This document shows, one piece after another, positions 1 through 9,306 of a DNA stretch of 64,000 bases. A program made the position numbers and the translations under genes. Origin of the DNA: Phaeovulum vinaykumarii (GTDB taxonomy: Bacteria; Pseudomonadota; Alphaproteobacteria; Rhodobacterales; Rhodobacteraceae); contig NZ_FTOM01000003.1 of NCBI RefSeq assembly GCF_900156695.1, forward strand, positions 242,761 to 306,760. Direction: 5' to 3'. The notes below the pieces were generated by a model, which saw only the letters and a list, made by a program, of their open reading frames with translations, was not told the origin of the DNA and did no database searches. How positions within the stretch are numbered: position 1 is the stretch's first letter; every line of letters begins with the position of its first letter.

Positions 1-2
1 GC

Positions 3-860
3 GGCGGGCGCGGCATGAAGGTCGCCCAGAACGCCGAGGAACTGGAGGTCGCCTTCCGCACCGCGCGGTCCGAGGCCAAGGCCGCCTTCGGCAATGACGA
101 GGTCTATCTCGAGAAATACCTCCAGCGCCCGCGCCACATCGAGATCCAGGTGTTCGGCGACGGCAAGGGCCGCGCGGTCCATCTGGGCGAGCGCGACTGC
201 TCGCTCCAGCGCCGCCATCAGAAGGTGTTCGAGGAAGCCCCCGGCCCCTGCATCACGCCCGAGCTGCGCGAGCGGATCGGCAAGGTCTGCGCCGATGCCG
301 TGGCCGCGATCAATTACATCGGCGCGGGCACGATCGAATTCCTCTATGAGGACGGCGAATTCTACTTCATCGAGATGAACACCCGCCTTCAGGTCGAACA
401 TCCGGTGACCGAGTCGATCTTCGGCGTCGATCTGGTGCGCGAACAGATCCGCGTCGCCGCCGGCCTGCCGATGGACTTCCGCCAGGAGGATCTGACGATC
501 CGCGGCCATGCCATCGAGGTGCGCATCAACGCCGAGAAGCTGCCCAATTTCACCCCCTGCCCCGGCAAGATCACCCAATATCACGCGCCGGGCGGTCTGG
601 GCGTGCGCATCGACAGCGCGCTTTACGACGGCTATGTGATCCCGCCCTATTACGACAGCCTGATCGGCAAGCTGATCGTCCATGGCCGCGACCGCAACGA
701 AGCGCTGGCGCGGCTCTATCGGGCGCTGGGCGAATTGATCGTGGACGGGGTCGATACCACGGTGCCGCTGTTCAACGCGCTCCTGGCCGAGCCCGACATC
801 CAGAACGGGGATTATTCGATCCACTGGCTGGAAAAGTGGCTGGCGCGCACCTTCGGCTAA
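3..860 (+). CDS. accC: Biotin carboxylase subunit of acetyl-CoA carboxylase, C-terminal part (5' end outside window)
   Basis: Carboxylates biotin on AccB with ATP and bicarbonate, the first step of malonyl-CoA and fatty-acid synthesis. The frame is open from the first bases of the window, so the gene starts upstream and about 285 residues are visible. The visible part opens with GGRGMKVA, the end of the ATP-grasp glycine loop. It continues with the ATP-grasp core ([47 protein letters not shown]) and the biotin carboxylase C-terminal domain ([23 protein letters not shown]). The C-terminus is complete. accB would be expected just upstream, out of view. aat follows 96 bp downstream on the same strand. 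Confidence 0.97.
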   Translation, partial: GGRGMKVAQNAEELEVAFRTARSEAKAAFGNDEVYLEKYLQRPRHIEIQVFGDGKGRAVHLGERDCSLQRRHQKVFEEAPGPCITPELRERIGKVCADAVAAINYIGAGTIEFLYEDGEFYFIEMNTRLQVEHPVTESIFGVDLVREQIRVAAGLPMDFRQEDLTIRGHAIEVRINAEKLPNFTPCPGKITQYHAPGGLGVRIDSALYDGYVIPPYYDSLIGKLIVHGRDRNEALARLYRALGELIVDGVDTTVPLFNALLAEPDIQNGDYSIHWLEKWLARTFG

Positions 861-956
861 GCCGCATGCGCGCCCCGGCCGGACGCGCCCCCGCCGCCGC
901 AGCCGCTACCGCCGTGCTCTGGCAGGGGCCCGGCCGCGCGCGGGGGGGCTAGGCCG

Positions 957-1610
957 ATGCGGGCGGCCGATCTGACCCCGGAAATGATGCTGGGCGCCTA
1001 TGCGCGCGGCATCTTCCCCATGGCGCTGACGCGCGAGGACGATCAGCTGCACTGGTTCTCGCCCGAAGACCGCGGGATCATCCCGCTCGACGGGTTCCAT
1101 GTCTCGCGCTCGCTTTCCCGCCAGATCCGCCGCGGGACATATAGCGCGCAGGTGAACGGCGCCTTTGCCGAAGTGGTGCGCGCCTGCGCCGACCGCGACG
1201 AAACCTGGATCTCGGACGGGCTCGAACGGCTCTATGCGCGGCTGCATGCGGCGGGCTTTGCCCATTCGGTCGAGATCCGCGATGCGCAGGGCGCGCTGGT
1301 CGGGGGCGTCTTCGGGCTGTCGCTGGGGGCGGCCTTCTTCGGCGAAAGCATGGTCTCGCGGCAGACGGGCGGGTCCAAGATGGCGCTGCTGGCGCTGGTC
1401 GAGCGGCTGCGCCGGCAGGGGTTCACGCTTCTGGACACGCAATACCTGACGCCGCATCTGGCCAGCCTGGGCGGTGTCGAGATCCCGCGCGCGGATTATC
1501 TGCGCCGGCTTGATCGCGCGCTCAACCGGGTGGCGCGGCTTTCGGGGCCGGTGCCGCCCCCGCCCGAGCCGCTTCAGTCAATCCTGCAACGGATGACCCA
1601 GACGTCATAG
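957..1610 (+). CDS. aat: Leucyl/phenylalanyl-tRNA--protein transferase
   Basis: Transfers Leu or Phe from tRNA to the N-terminus of proteins with basic N-termini, tagging them for ClpS/ClpAP degradation (N-degron pathway), in the cytosol. The 217-residue protein has the family signature throughout: YARGIFPM near residue 15, WFSPEDRGIIPLDGFHVSRSL, TWISDGLERLYARLH, GGVFGLSLGAAFFGESMVSR and LDTQYLTPHLASLGG. The start at 957 gives the usual N-terminus, although no strong ribosome site precedes it. Its 3' end overlaps the convergent DUF2155 gene by 37 bp. The neighbourhood accC-aat is common in Rhodobacteraceae. Confidence 0.95.
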   Translation: MRAADLTPEMMLGAYARGIFPMALTREDDQLHWFSPEDRGIIPLDGFHVSRSLSRQIRRGTYSAQVNGAFAEVVRACADRDETWISDGLERLYARLHAAGFAHSVEIRDAQGALVGGVFGLSLGAAFFGESMVSRQTGGSKMALLALVERLRRQGFTLLDTQYLTPHLASLGGVEIPRADYLRRLDRALNRVARLSGPVPPPPEPLQSILQRMTQTS

Positions 1611-2065
1611 CGCGGATGATCCAGCGCCGAGAGCGCCGGGCTGTCGGACAGCATCCAGCCGCGGAACACCTCCTGATTGGCCCGCAAATCGAAGATCGAC
1701 AGATGCGCCACCGCCTTGGCGCCGGGGTCGTCGGCGGGATAGCGGCATTCGAACAGCGTGATCTCAAGGCCGCCGTAGCTTTCGGTCTGGCCCACATCCA
1801 TGCGCAGATCGGTGCTGGTGGCGGCGATCTTGTCGAGCCCGCGCAAGAGCGCGCCGGGCGCCTCGGCCATGGATTGCGGCGTGGTGGTCGAGGTCTCGTC
1901 CTCGAGCACGCCGCCGAGGAACCCGCCCATGTCTGCGCCCATACCGCTGCCCATGTCAGCGCCCATGTCACCGGACATCGGGTCGTCCTGCTGGGCCTGG
2001 GCCGCGCCGGCCGCCAGCACGGCCGAAAGACCAAGGGCCAGGCGGGCCGCGCGCAAGGGCTTCAT
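1574..2065 (-). CDS. DUF2155 domain-containing exported protein
   Basis: A 163-residue protein of the DUF2155 family, function unknown. The N-terminus MKPLRAARLALGLSAVLAAGAAQAQ is a clean Sec signal peptide, so it is periplasmic or envelope-associated. A low-complexity D/G/M-rich stretch (about residues 27-55) follows. The conserved domain starts near LRGLDKIAATSTDLRMDVGQ and contains YGGLEITLFECRYPADDPGAKAVAHLSIFD and FRGWMLSDSPALSALDHPRYDVWVIRC. The start codon overlaps the stop of mlaD (ATGA-type junction), so the two are translationally coupled. The 3' end overlaps aat tail to tail by 37 bp. Confidence 0.85.
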   Translation of the reverse strand: MKPLRAARLALGLSAVLAAGAAQAQQDDPMSGDMGADMGSGMGADMGGFLGGVLEDETSTTTPQSMAEAPGALLRGLDKIAATSTDLRMDVGQTESYGGLEITLFECRYPADDPGAKAVAHLSIFDLRANQEVFRGWMLSDSPALSALDHPRYDVWVIRCRID

Positions 2066-2565
2066 TGCGCCCCCCCGAGCGGGTCGTCGCCCGTCGCGGG
2101 CGCGGCGGCGGGTGCGGGCGGCGCGCTGCCGCCATCGACGAATTTCATCATCAGCGACACCATCGAGACCGCGCCCTGCGTGTCCTCGATCTCGTCGCCG
2201 GGGGACAGGTTGTCGAAGCTGCCGCCGGGCTGGATCTCGACATAGGCGCCGCCCAGAAGGCCCTCGGACTGGATCAGGATGGCGCTGTCGGCGGGCAGCT
2301 GGACATCCTCGCGGATGGCCAGTTTCGCATCGGCGAAGAAGGTCTGGGGGTTCAGATCCAGATCGGTGATCGTGCCGACCTTGACGCCGGCAATGCGGAT
2401 ATCCGAGCCGATGGTGATCCCCTCGACCGACCGGAACGAGGCCCGCAGGTCATAGCTGCCCGCCTGCGGCCCGAACCCCTGCCCCTGCATCGCCCAGGCG
2501 CCAAAGCCGATGGCCACTGCCAGAACGGCCGCCCCGGTCGCAATCTCTGCCTTGTTCTCGCTCAT
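2062..2565 (-). CDS. mlaD: MlaD-type lipid-transport (MCE domain) protein
   Basis: An MCE-domain protein of the MlaD family (167 residues). In the known system MlaD is an inner-membrane-anchored periplasmic ring that passes phospholipids between the MlaFE ABC transporter and MlaC. Residues 7-27 (IATGAAVLAVAIGFGAWAMQG) are the single membrane anchor. The MCE domain follows (YDLRASFRSVEGITIGSDIRIAGVKVGTI, then SEGLLGGAYVEIQPGGS). A short proline/alanine-rich tail ends the protein. It is coupled to the DUF2155 gene. No mlaE, mlaF or mlaC is in the window, so the rest of the transporter must be elsewhere or absent. Confidence 0.85.
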   Translation of the reverse strand: MSENKAEIATGAAVLAVAIGFGAWAMQGQGFGPQAGSYDLRASFRSVEGITIGSDIRIAGVKVGTITDLDLNPQTFFADAKLAIREDVQLPADSAILIQSEGLLGGAYVEIQPGGSFDNLSPGDEIEDTQGAVSMVSLMMKFVDGGSAPPAPAAAPATGDDPLGGAQ

Positions 2566-2833
2566 CTCGTGTTTTCCGCGCCCCTGATTGGCCCCCGCCC
2601 GGATGCGGGGACGCCGTCCGCCGCGACGGGCAGATGCACGCCCCGCGGCGGTTTCGGTTCATGGTCAAGCATCCTGCGCCCGCGGGGTCAAGCCCCACCC
2701 CGGCCGCACACCAGCCACACAGCGGGCAAACACCGACACGCGCGCGGGAAGCCGCCCGCGCGCCCCGCCAGAGCCGCCGCGCGACACGGGATCACGCGCG
2801 GGCGATCATCCGGCTGCGGTCATGCGGCTGTTG

Positions 2834-3208
2834 TCACTCGGGCGACCAGGCTTCGTAATCGCGGCGCACCACCGGGTCGGGGCGGCGCAGCGAGCCCTTG
2901 GGCACATAGGCTTCGGGCGTGCCGGTCATGTTGGGGCGATGCGGCTTTTCCCAGGGCTTGTGGGCCAGCGGCTTGTCCAGCGGCGGCTCGTCCCAGGTGT
3001 GATGCAGCCAGCCATGCCACCCCGGCGCCACGCGGCTGGCCTGGCATTCGCCGTTGTAGATCACCCAGCGGCGCTTGCCGTCGCGGGTCTGGTAATAGGT
3101 GTTGCCTTCGGTGTCACTGCCCACCTTGACCCCATGGCGGCGGGTGTAAAGCTCGGTGTTCCAGGTCTGATCGTTCCACCAGGTGACCAGACGCAGCAGC
3201 AGACTCAT
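2834..3208 (-). CDS. NADH:ubiquinone oxidoreductase 17.2-kDa-type accessory subunit (NDUFA12 family)
   Basis: A 124-residue member of the NDUFA12/B17.2 family, an accessory subunit of respiratory complex I found in mitochondria and alphaproteobacteria. The start [26 protein letters not shown] was chosen because it matches the family N-terminus and has AAGGGGAGAG a few bases upstream. Upstream in-frame methionines are not conserved. Core family features are [39 protein letters not shown] and [22 protein letters not shown]. It lies apart from any nuo operon here, as is usual for this gene in alphaproteobacteria, near mlaD. Confidence 0.92.
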   Translation of the reverse strand: MSLLLRLVTWWNDQTWNTELYTRRHGVKVGSDTEGNTYYQTRDGKRRWVIYNGECQASRVAPGWHGWLHHTWDEPPLDKPLAHKPWEKPHRPNMTGTPEAYVPKGSLRRPDPVVRRDYEAWSPE

Positions 3209-3354
3209 GGCTCTCCCCTTCCATCGTGCTGGGAAAAGATATGGCGCAGTTCCGCGCCCAGGTCCAGTCGCGCGTAGCCTTCGGCATGCCATTGTGTGCA
3301 ATTTGGCGCGCGCCCGCGCCCCGAACCGCCAGAGCGCCCCCAAAGGGCCGCAGG

Positions 3355-3786
3355 TCAGGGCGAAACCGGCACCCCGCGGGCGCGAAACTCGCGCGCCAGA
3401 CGGTCGGGCCGCGGCAGCGCGCCGGGCGGCAGTTCCAGCACCGTGCCGTCGGACAATTCCAGCCGCCAGACCGTGCCCGGCCAGCGCCGCACCCGCGTCG
3501 CGCGGCGAATGCGCGCCAACGGAATGCGCTGAAGGTCGGGGCCGCTGAAGACCTCGAACCAGCCGTCGCGGATGCGCAGCCCCGCGGCCGGGTTGAGCGC
3601 CAGGATCGCCAGCGCAAAGAGCGCCAGCCCCAACGCCATGACCGCCTGAAGCGTCCCCTCGAGCGACCCGCCCACGCCCGCCGGCGCGCGCGTCACCAGA
3701 TGGCAGATGGCCAGCCCCAGCCCGAAGGCCAGATAGGTGCCGGGGTGCCGCCCCTGATTGCGATATTCGTAGACGTCAAAGCGCAT
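3355..3786 (-). CDS. Small two-helix membrane protein of unknown function
   Basis: About 143 residues from [16 protein letters not shown]; an in-frame ATG nine codons further upstream is possible but has a poorer ribosome site. Two hydrophobic helices, near residues 15-32 and 45-62, are followed by a soluble domain ([30 protein letters not shown]...[16 protein letters not shown]). That domain resembles a small beta-rich PH-like fold, but this is a guess from pattern only. The protein is probably an inner-membrane protein with a cytosolic C-terminal domain. Codon usage and strand agree with its neighbours, which argues that it is a real gene. Confidence 0.65.
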   Translation of the reverse strand: MRFDVYEYRNQGRHPGTYLAFGLGLAICHLVTRAPAGVGGSLEGTLQAVMALGLALFALAILALNPAAGLRIRDGWFEVFSGPDLQRIPLARIRRATRVRRWPGTVWRLELSDGTVLELPPGALPRPDRLAREFRARGVPVSP

Positions 3787-3959
3787 GGGACCACTTCGTG
3801 CCACCACCCGCATGAAATCAAGGTTAATGACGCGGGGAAAACCGCCGCGCGGCGCCGGGCGCGAAACAACGCCCGACCAGACGCGCGACTGTCTCCGGGG
3901 CGCGGGAAATCGCCCCCCGCGCCCCCCGTTGCCCCGCCGAAGAGAGGGGCCGCGCGGGC

Positions 3960-6551
3960 TCAGCCGCCGGCGGCCAGAAGACGCGCGACCATCTCGCCGG
4001 TGTCGCGGCTCAGCCCCTCGGTGGCGGCGATGCGCTGCAACTCGGCCCGCGCCAGCGCCTGGCGTCCCGCATCATAGCGCGGCCAGGTCTCGAAGGCGGT
4101 GGACATGCGCGCGGTGATCTGCGGGTTCATCGCATCCATGCGGATCAGCCAGTCGGCATAGAAGCGATAGCCCGCCCCCGAGGCATGGTGGAAGCCCGCG
4201 TGATTGGCCGACAGCCCCCCCATCAGCGACCGGAAGCGGTTGGGGTTCTTCCAGTCGAATTCCGGCAGCGCGGCCAGATGCGCGGCCTCCTGCGCGGCGC
4301 GGTCGGGCGCGGCATGGAGCATCTGCACCAGGAACCACTTGTCCATCACCAGCCGCTCGCCCGCCCAGCGGTCGCGGAACTCGGCCAGGGCACCGGCGGC
4401 CTTGTTGGTCTCGATCAGGCAGGCCAGCGCCGAAAGGCTTTCGGTCATGTTGCCGGCCTCGGCAAAGAGCGCCTGCGCCCGCGCGCCATTGTCGAGCCGG
4501 TTGAGAAGGCCAAGGCAGGCCAGCCGCAGCGCCCGCCGCCCGGCGGGGCCGGCATCGGGCGAATAGGGCCCGTCGTCCTTCATGCGGATGTAAAGCGCGG
4601 CCAGAGCCTCTTCATGGGCCTGGGCGATGGCACGGGCCAGCCGCGCGCGGGCGGCGTGGATCTCGGCCGGATCGGGGGTATGCCCGGCCCCATGCAGCGC
4701 CGCGGCGATCTCGTCCTCGCCGGGCAGACGCAGACACAGCGCGGCAAAGGCCGGGTCGGTCTCGGCGTCGCGCAGCAGGGGACCATAGGCCGCGATCAGT
4801 TCCGGGTCGGGGGCGGTGGCCGCCCCGCGCGCCAGCGCCATCAGCGCCGTGCGCGCCAGGTTCCGCCCCGCCTCCCAACGGTTGAACGGGTCGGTGTCAT
4901 GAGCAAAGAGGAAGGCGCGCGCGGCCTGCGTGGTCTCGCGCTCGAGGATAACCGGCGCCGAGAAACCGCGCAGGATCGAGGGCACGGGCCGCGCCGACAG
5001 CCCCTCGAAGACCGCGCTCTGGCGGGGCTCGGTGATCTCGATCAGGGTCGAGGGCTGCACCTCGTCGCCGTTCGGCCCCAGAAGGCCCAGCTCGACCGGG
5101 ATCACCCGCGCGCCCTTGACCGGCTGGCCGGGCGTCGCGGCCGTCTCCTGCGTGAACTCCAGCGTGAAGCGGCCCGCCTCCGCGTCCCAATCCTCGGTCA
5201 CGTGCAGCCGCGGGGTACCGGCTTCGGTATACCAGCGCTTGAACTGGGTCAGGTCGCGGTCGCAGGCATCCTCGAAGACCTTGAGCCAATCCTCGATCGT
5301 GGCGGCCTGGCCGTCGTGGCGGTCAAAATAGAGATCGAGCGCGCGGCGATAGCCCTCGGGGCCGACCAGGCGGCGCAACATGCCGATGACCTCGGCGCCC
5401 TTCTCGTAGACGGTCGCGGTGTAGAAGTTGTTGATCTCGACATAGCTTTCGGGCCGCACCGGATGGGCCAGGGGGCCCGCATCCTCGCGGAACTGGCGCG
5501 CGCGCAGGGCCAGCACGTCCTCGATCCGGCGCACCGCGGCCGAGCGTTCGTCGGCCGAGAATTGCTGGTCGCGGAAGACGGTCAGCCCCTCCTTGAGGCA
5601 GAGCTGGAACCAGTCGCGGCAGGTGATGCGGTTGCCGGTCCAGTTGTGGAAATATTCATGCGCGATCACGCTTTCGATGCGCTCATAATCGGTGTCGGTG
5701 GCGGTTTCGGGGCTGGCCAGCACCAGCTTGGCGTTGAAGATGTTGAGGCCCTTGTTCTCCATCGCGCCCATGTTGAAATCGTCCACCGCGACGATGTTGA
5801 ACACGTCCAGGTCATATTCGCGGCCATAGGTGCTTTCGTCCCAGGCCATCGAGCGCTTGAGCGCGTCCATCGCATAGGCGCAGCGGTCCTCGTCGCCGGG
5901 GCGGACCCAGATCGCCAGATCGACCGTGCGCCCCGAGGCGGTGATGAAGTCGTCGCGCAGCGCCACCAGATTGCCGGCCACCAGCGCAAACAGATAGGCA
6001 GGCTTGGGCCAGGGATCGCGCCATTCGGCCCAGCCGGCGCCCTGCGCCACCGGGTTGCCGTTCGACAAAAGCACCGGCATGTCGCTTTCGATGCGCACGT
6101 CGAACCGCGCCATCACGTCGGGGCGGTCGGGGTAATAGGTGATGTGGCGGAAGCCCTCGGCCTCGCATTGGGTGCAGAACATCCCCCCCGAGAGATAGAG
6201 CCCCTCAAGCGCGGTATTGGCCTCGGGGTCGATCTCGACCTCGGTCTCCAGCGTGAAGGGCCCGGCGGGCAGAGCCGCCGCGGGCAGGGTCAGCTGCCGG
6301 TCGGTCAGGGTCAGGGTGGCGGGATCGAGCGCGGTCCCGTCAAGCGCGATCGAGATCAGGCGCAGGTCCTCGCCGTCCAGCACCAGATCGGCGGGGCCGT
6401 CCTTGGGCGCCAGCGACAGCTTGGCGCACACGCGCGTGCCCTTCGGCGCAAGGCGGAAGGTCAGCGACACGTGATCGAGCGTGAACGGATAGGGGCGGTA
6501 ATCGGCCAGAAGCGTCGGCTGAGGCACGTCGGAATGGGGGGCGTCGGACAT
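3960..6551 (-). CDS. pepN: Aminopeptidase N (M1 family zinc metallopeptidase)
   Basis: An 863-residue M1 aminopeptidase that removes N-terminal residues from peptides in the cytosol. The N-terminal beta domain (LADYRPYPFTLDHVSLTFRL) is followed by the exopeptidase motif GAMENKGLNIFN. The zinc site HEYFHNW has His298, Glu299 and His302, and the third ligand Glu lies in LKEGLTVFRDQQF. The C-terminal helical domain belongs to the E. coli PepN (TIGR02414-type) group, and the full length matches that group. The start has CGGAGCC 6-12 bases upstream. It is a single gene, separated from glcB by about 170 bp. Confidence 0.97.
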   Translation of the reverse strand: MSDAPHSDVPQPTLLADYRPYPFTLDHVSLTFRLAPKGTRVCAKLSLAPKDGPADLVLDGEDLRLISIALDGTALDPATLTLTDRQLTLPAAALPAGPFTLETEVEIDPEANTALEGLYLSGGMFCTQCEAEGFRHITYYPDRPDVMARFDVRIESDMPVLLSNGNPVAQGAGWAEWRDPWPKPAYLFALVAGNLVALRDDFITASGRTVDLAIWVRPGDEDRCAYAMDALKRSMAWDESTYGREYDLDVFNIVAVDDFNMGAMENKGLNIFNAKLVLASPETATDTDYERIESVIAHEYFHNWTGNRITCRDWFQLCLKEGLTVFRDQQFSADERSAAVRRIEDVLALRARQFREDAGPLAHPVRPESYVEINNFYTATVYEKGAEVIGMLRRLVGPEGYRRALDLYFDRHDGQAATIEDWLKVFEDACDRDLTQFKRWYTEAGTPRLHVTEDWDAEAGRFTLEFTQETAATPGQPVKGARVIPVELGLLGPNGDEVQPSTLIEITEPRQSAVFEGLSARPVPSILRGFSAPVILERETTQAARAFLFAHDTDPFNRWEAGRNLARTALMALARGAATAPDPELIAAYGPLLRDAETDPAFAALCLRLPGEDEIAAALHGAGHTPDPAEIHAARARLARAIAQAHEEALAALYIRMKDDGPYSPDAGPAGRRALRLACLGLLNRLDNGARAQALFAEAGNMTESLSALACLIETNKAAGALAEFRDRWAGERLVMDKWFLVQMLHAAPDRAAQEAAHLAALPEFDWKNPNRFRSLMGGLSANHAGFHHASGAGYRFYADWLIRMDAMNPQITARMSTAFETWPRYDAGRQALARAELQRIAATEGLSRDTGEMVARLLAAGG

Positions 6552-6719
6552 GACGGGCTCCGATATGTGGGTTTGACCCGAACCTAGTCACCGCCCCCGC
6601 CCCCCGCAAGCGGCTGCGGCATCCCCGCCGGTGCGGGACCGGGGGGCCTGGCGGGGATCGGCCGCCCGCGCGGGCCCCTGCACCCTCTGCCTGTCGCCCC
6701 TTGCCCCGGCGTCCCCGGC

Positions 6720-8852
6720 TCAGCCCGCCTCGGCCTTCACCGCGGCGCGGTGGGCGTGCAGAAGCGGTTCGGTATAGCCCGAGGGCTGGGCACGGCCCAT
6801 GAACACCAGCGCCTCGGCCGCGGCAAAGGCATGCCCGTCGAAACGCGGCCCCATCGGGCGATAGGCCGGATCATTGGCGTTCTGGCGGTCGACCACGGCG
6901 GCCATGCGGCGCAGCGCGGCGCGCAGATCCTCGGGCGCGATCAGCCCGTGATGCAGCCAGTTGGCCAGCATCTGCGCCGAGATCCGACAGGTCGCGCGGT
7001 CCTCCATCAGGCCGATGTCGTCGAGATCGGGCACCTTGGAACAGCCGATCCCCTGATCGACCCAGCGCACGACATAGCCCAGGATGCCTTGCGCATTGGT
7101 CTCCAGCTCGCGGGTGATCTCTGCGGGGCTGTATTGGTCCTTCGCGGCCAGCGGCAGGGTCAGAAGATCCCCCAGCCGGCGCGGGCGCGCCTGGGCGGCG
7201 ATCTCGCGCTGGCGGGCGGCCACGTCGATGCGGTGGTAATGCGTGGCATGCAGCACCGCCGCCGTCGGGCTGGGCACCCAGGCACAGGAGGCGCCGGCGC
7301 GCGGATGGGCGATCTTCTCGGCCAGCATCGCGGCCATGCGGTCGGGGGCGGCCCACATGCCCTTGCCGATCTGCGCCCGCCCCGGCAGCCCGCAGGCCAG
7401 CCCGATATCGACGTTGCGATCCTCGTAGGCGGACAGCCAGGGCTGGCCCTTCATGTCGCCCTTGCGCAGCATCGGCCCGGCCTCCATCGAGGCGTTGATC
7501 TCGTCGCCGGTGCGGTCAAGGAAACCGGTGTTGATGAAGGCGATGCGCCCCGCCGCGGCGCGGATGCATTCGGCCAGGTTGACCGAGGTGCGCCGTTCCT
7601 CGTCCATCAGCCCCATCTTGACGGTGCCATGGGGCAGGCCCAGCGCCGCCTCGACCGCGGTGAAGGCGGCATCGGCAAAGGCCACCTCGTCGGGGCCATG
7701 CATCTTGGGCTTGACGATATAGACCGAGCCGGTGACGGAATTGGCGCCCGGCCCGCGCAGATCATGAAGCGCCGCGGTCACGGTCATCATCGCATCGACC
7801 AGGCCCTCGAAGGCCTCGCGCCCCTCGCGGTCAAGGATCGCGGGCGTGGTCATCAGATGGCCGACATTGCGCACCCACATCAGCGCCCGCCCCTTCAGGA
7901 CCAGCGGCCGGCCGTCGGGGGCGGTGAATTCCAGATCGGCGGCCAGGCGGCGGGTGATCGGGCGGCCGTTCTTGACGACCTCCTCGGTCAGATCGCCCTT
8001 CATCAGCCCCAGCCAGTTGCCCCAGACCTCGATCTTGTCGGGTGCATCGACCGCGGCCACGCTGTCCTCGCCGTCCATGATCGCCGAGAGCGCGGCCTCA
8101 AGGACGATATCGGCCACGCCCGCCTTGTCCGAGGCCCCGATCGGATGGGTCCGGTCGATGCGCAGGATCACATGCAGCCCGTGGTGGCGCAGAAGGATCG
8201 CCGAAGGCGCAGCCGGGTCGCCCTGAAAGCCCGCCAGCGCCGAGGGATCGGCCAGCGCCGGCACCAAAGCGCCGGCCGCGACGGCATAGCCCGTCACCTC
8301 GCGGTGCGACCCCGCCGCCAGCGGCAGCACCGCATCCAGAAAGTCCCGCCCCCAGGCCACGACCTGCGCCCCGCGCGCCGGATCAAAGCCCCCCGAACGC
8401 GGCGGCGTGCCCAGCGCATCGGTGCCATAGAGCGCATCATAAAGGCTGCCCCAGCGCGCATTGGCGGCGTTGAGCGCATAGCGGGCGTTCTTGACCGGCA
8501 CGACCAGTTGCGGCCCGGCCAGCTGTCCGATCTCGGGGTCGGTCGGCCCGGTCGACAGGGTGAAGGGCGCGCCTTCGGGCACCAGATAGCCGATCTCCTG
8601 AAGAAAGCCGCGATAGGCGTCCGGATCGGGCGTGCCGGGGTTGGTCTTGTGCCAATGGTCGATCTGGCGGGCCAGGCGCGCGCGGGTGTCAAGCAGCGCG
8701 CGATTGGCGTCGCCGAAGCCGTGGATCAGGCCCGAAAGCCCCTCCCAGAAGGTGGCCTCGGCCACGCCGGTGCCGGGCAAGAGGCGTTCCTCGACGAAAG
8801 CGGCCAGCCGTGCATCCACCCCCAGACCTTCGCGCTCGACCCGTTCGTCCAT
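6720..8852 (-). CDS. glcB: Malate synthase G
   Basis: Condenses glyoxylate with acetyl-CoA to malate, as part of glyoxylate and C2 metabolism in the cytosol. At 710 residues it has the length of the monomeric G isoform, not the shorter A isoform. Recognisable stretches are RWGSLYDALYGTDAL (residues about 130-145), VYIVKPKMHGPDEVAFADAAF, LGLPHGTVKMGLMDEERRTSVNL, GRIAFINTGFLDRTGDEI, GCSKVPDLDDIGLMEDRATCRISAQ and the C-terminal DPAYRPMGPRFDGHAFAAAEALVF. The gene stands alone; upstream lies the candidate small-RNA gene and its terminator, so glcB should have its own promoter between 8853 and 8976. Confidence 0.97.
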   Translation of the reverse strand: MDERVEREGLGVDARLAAFVEERLLPGTGVAEATFWEGLSGLIHGFGDANRALLDTRARLARQIDHWHKTNPGTPDPDAYRGFLQEIGYLVPEGAPFTLSTGPTDPEIGQLAGPQLVVPVKNARYALNAANARWGSLYDALYGTDALGTPPRSGGFDPARGAQVVAWGRDFLDAVLPLAAGSHREVTGYAVAAGALVPALADPSALAGFQGDPAAPSAILLRHHGLHVILRIDRTHPIGASDKAGVADIVLEAALSAIMDGEDSVAAVDAPDKIEVWGNWLGLMKGDLTEEVVKNGRPITRRLAADLEFTAPDGRPLVLKGRALMWVRNVGHLMTTPAILDREGREAFEGLVDAMMTVTAALHDLRGPGANSVTGSVYIVKPKMHGPDEVAFADAAFTAVEAALGLPHGTVKMGLMDEERRTSVNLAECIRAAAGRIAFINTGFLDRTGDEINASMEAGPMLRKGDMKGQPWLSAYEDRNVDIGLACGLPGRAQIGKGMWAAPDRMAAMLAEKIAHPRAGASCAWVPSPTAAVLHATHYHRIDVAARQREIAAQARPRRLGDLLTLPLAAKDQYSPAEITRELETNAQGILGYVVRWVDQGIGCSKVPDLDDIGLMEDRATCRISAQMLANWLHHGLIAPEDLRAALRRMAAVVDRQNANDPAYRPMGPRFDGHAFAAAEALVFMGRAQPSGYTEPLLHAHRAAVKAEAG

Positions 8853-8967
8853 CTGCCGCTCCCTGCTGGCGTGCCCGTTCCCGTTCGAGAGCGGTTCTAG
8901 CCCGCCCCCCGCAGGCTGACCAGCCCAAAGGGCCGCACGCGGGCGGGGCTGCGGAAGGGGAAGGCAT

Positions 8968-9092
8968 AAAATAAATGCGCCGCGGGAGGGAGGCCCGCGG
9001 CGCCTTATATGGTCAGACGAGGGAGAGCGCCTGGCCGAGAAGGGTTCCTTGCGGCGGGAGAGCCGCGTGTCAGGGAGAACCGGAACCCCTTG
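8968..9092 (-). ncRNA. Candidate FNR-regulated small RNA with CUCCC loops
   Basis: No good reading frame fills this gap, but the minus strand has the layout of an sRNA gene. An FNR-type dyad at 9127-9140 is centred so that TATTCC (9104-9099) falls exactly at -10 and the start near 9092. The transcript would fold into a GGGTTCC/GGAACCC stem (9082-9088 with 9042-9048) enclosing a hairpin with loop UCUCCC (9051-9066). Next comes a hairpin with loop CUCUCCCU (9014-9033), then a perfect 10-bp terminator hairpin with loop CCUCCCU (8977-9003) and a U-rich tail. The second hairpin needs a G-U pair on the minus-strand RNA and would be an A-C mismatch on the plus strand, which supports the orientation. 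Four CUCCC copies, three in loops, look like anti-Shine-Dalgarno bait. Length is about 125 nt. Homology to a known family cannot be judged by eye. Confidence 0.5.
8977..9003 (-). terminator. Rho-independent terminator of the candidate small RNA
   Basis: Perfect 10-bp stem GCGCCGCGGG/CCCGCGGCGC with a 7-nt loop. On the minus strand it is followed at once by ATTTATTTTATG, a T-rich tail; on the plus strand there is no T tract. It sits 124 bp upstream of glcB and 300 bp downstream of the aminotransferase stop, so it best fits the end of a transcript starting inside the gap. Confidence 0.75.
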
Positions 9093-9126
9093 AAGCCCGG
9101 AATACGCCTGCCCATCCCCGCCAACT

Positions 9127-9140
9127 TTGACTCAGGTCAA
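9127..9140 (-). promoter_or_regulatory. FNR-type binding site upstream of the candidate small RNA
   Basis: TTGAC-N4-GTCAA is a perfect dyad matching the FNR/FnrL consensus shape TTGAY-N4-RTCAA. Its centre lies 41.5 bp upstream of the start implied by TATTCC at 9104-9099, the class II activator spacing. The site is symmetric; direction is inferred from the -10 element and the downstream terminator. Confidence 0.6.
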
Positions 9141-9306
9141 GTTTGCGTGAGCCCGCCCTGCGACAAAAGCGCAAGACTCGCGCGCCGGGCCGAAACCCCT
9201 TGTTTCATGGGCTTTGCGGGCCCGGCCCGGGGCGGGCGCCGAACCGCGGCAGCCCGTCGCAGGCGCCCCCATTCTCCCGCGCCACTTGACCGCGCCCCAC
9301 CGGCGG

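Noticed and set aside
2065..3129. 354-codon plus-strand frame opposite mlaD and the NDUFA12 gene
   Set aside because: Low-complexity Arg/Gly/Ala translation, opposite two recognised genes.
4185..6587. 800-codon plus-strand frame opposite pepN
   Set aside because: Antisense shadow of a full-length PepN with intact zinc site.
6750..8900. 716-codon plus-strand frame opposite glcB
   Set aside because: Antisense shadow of malate synthase G.
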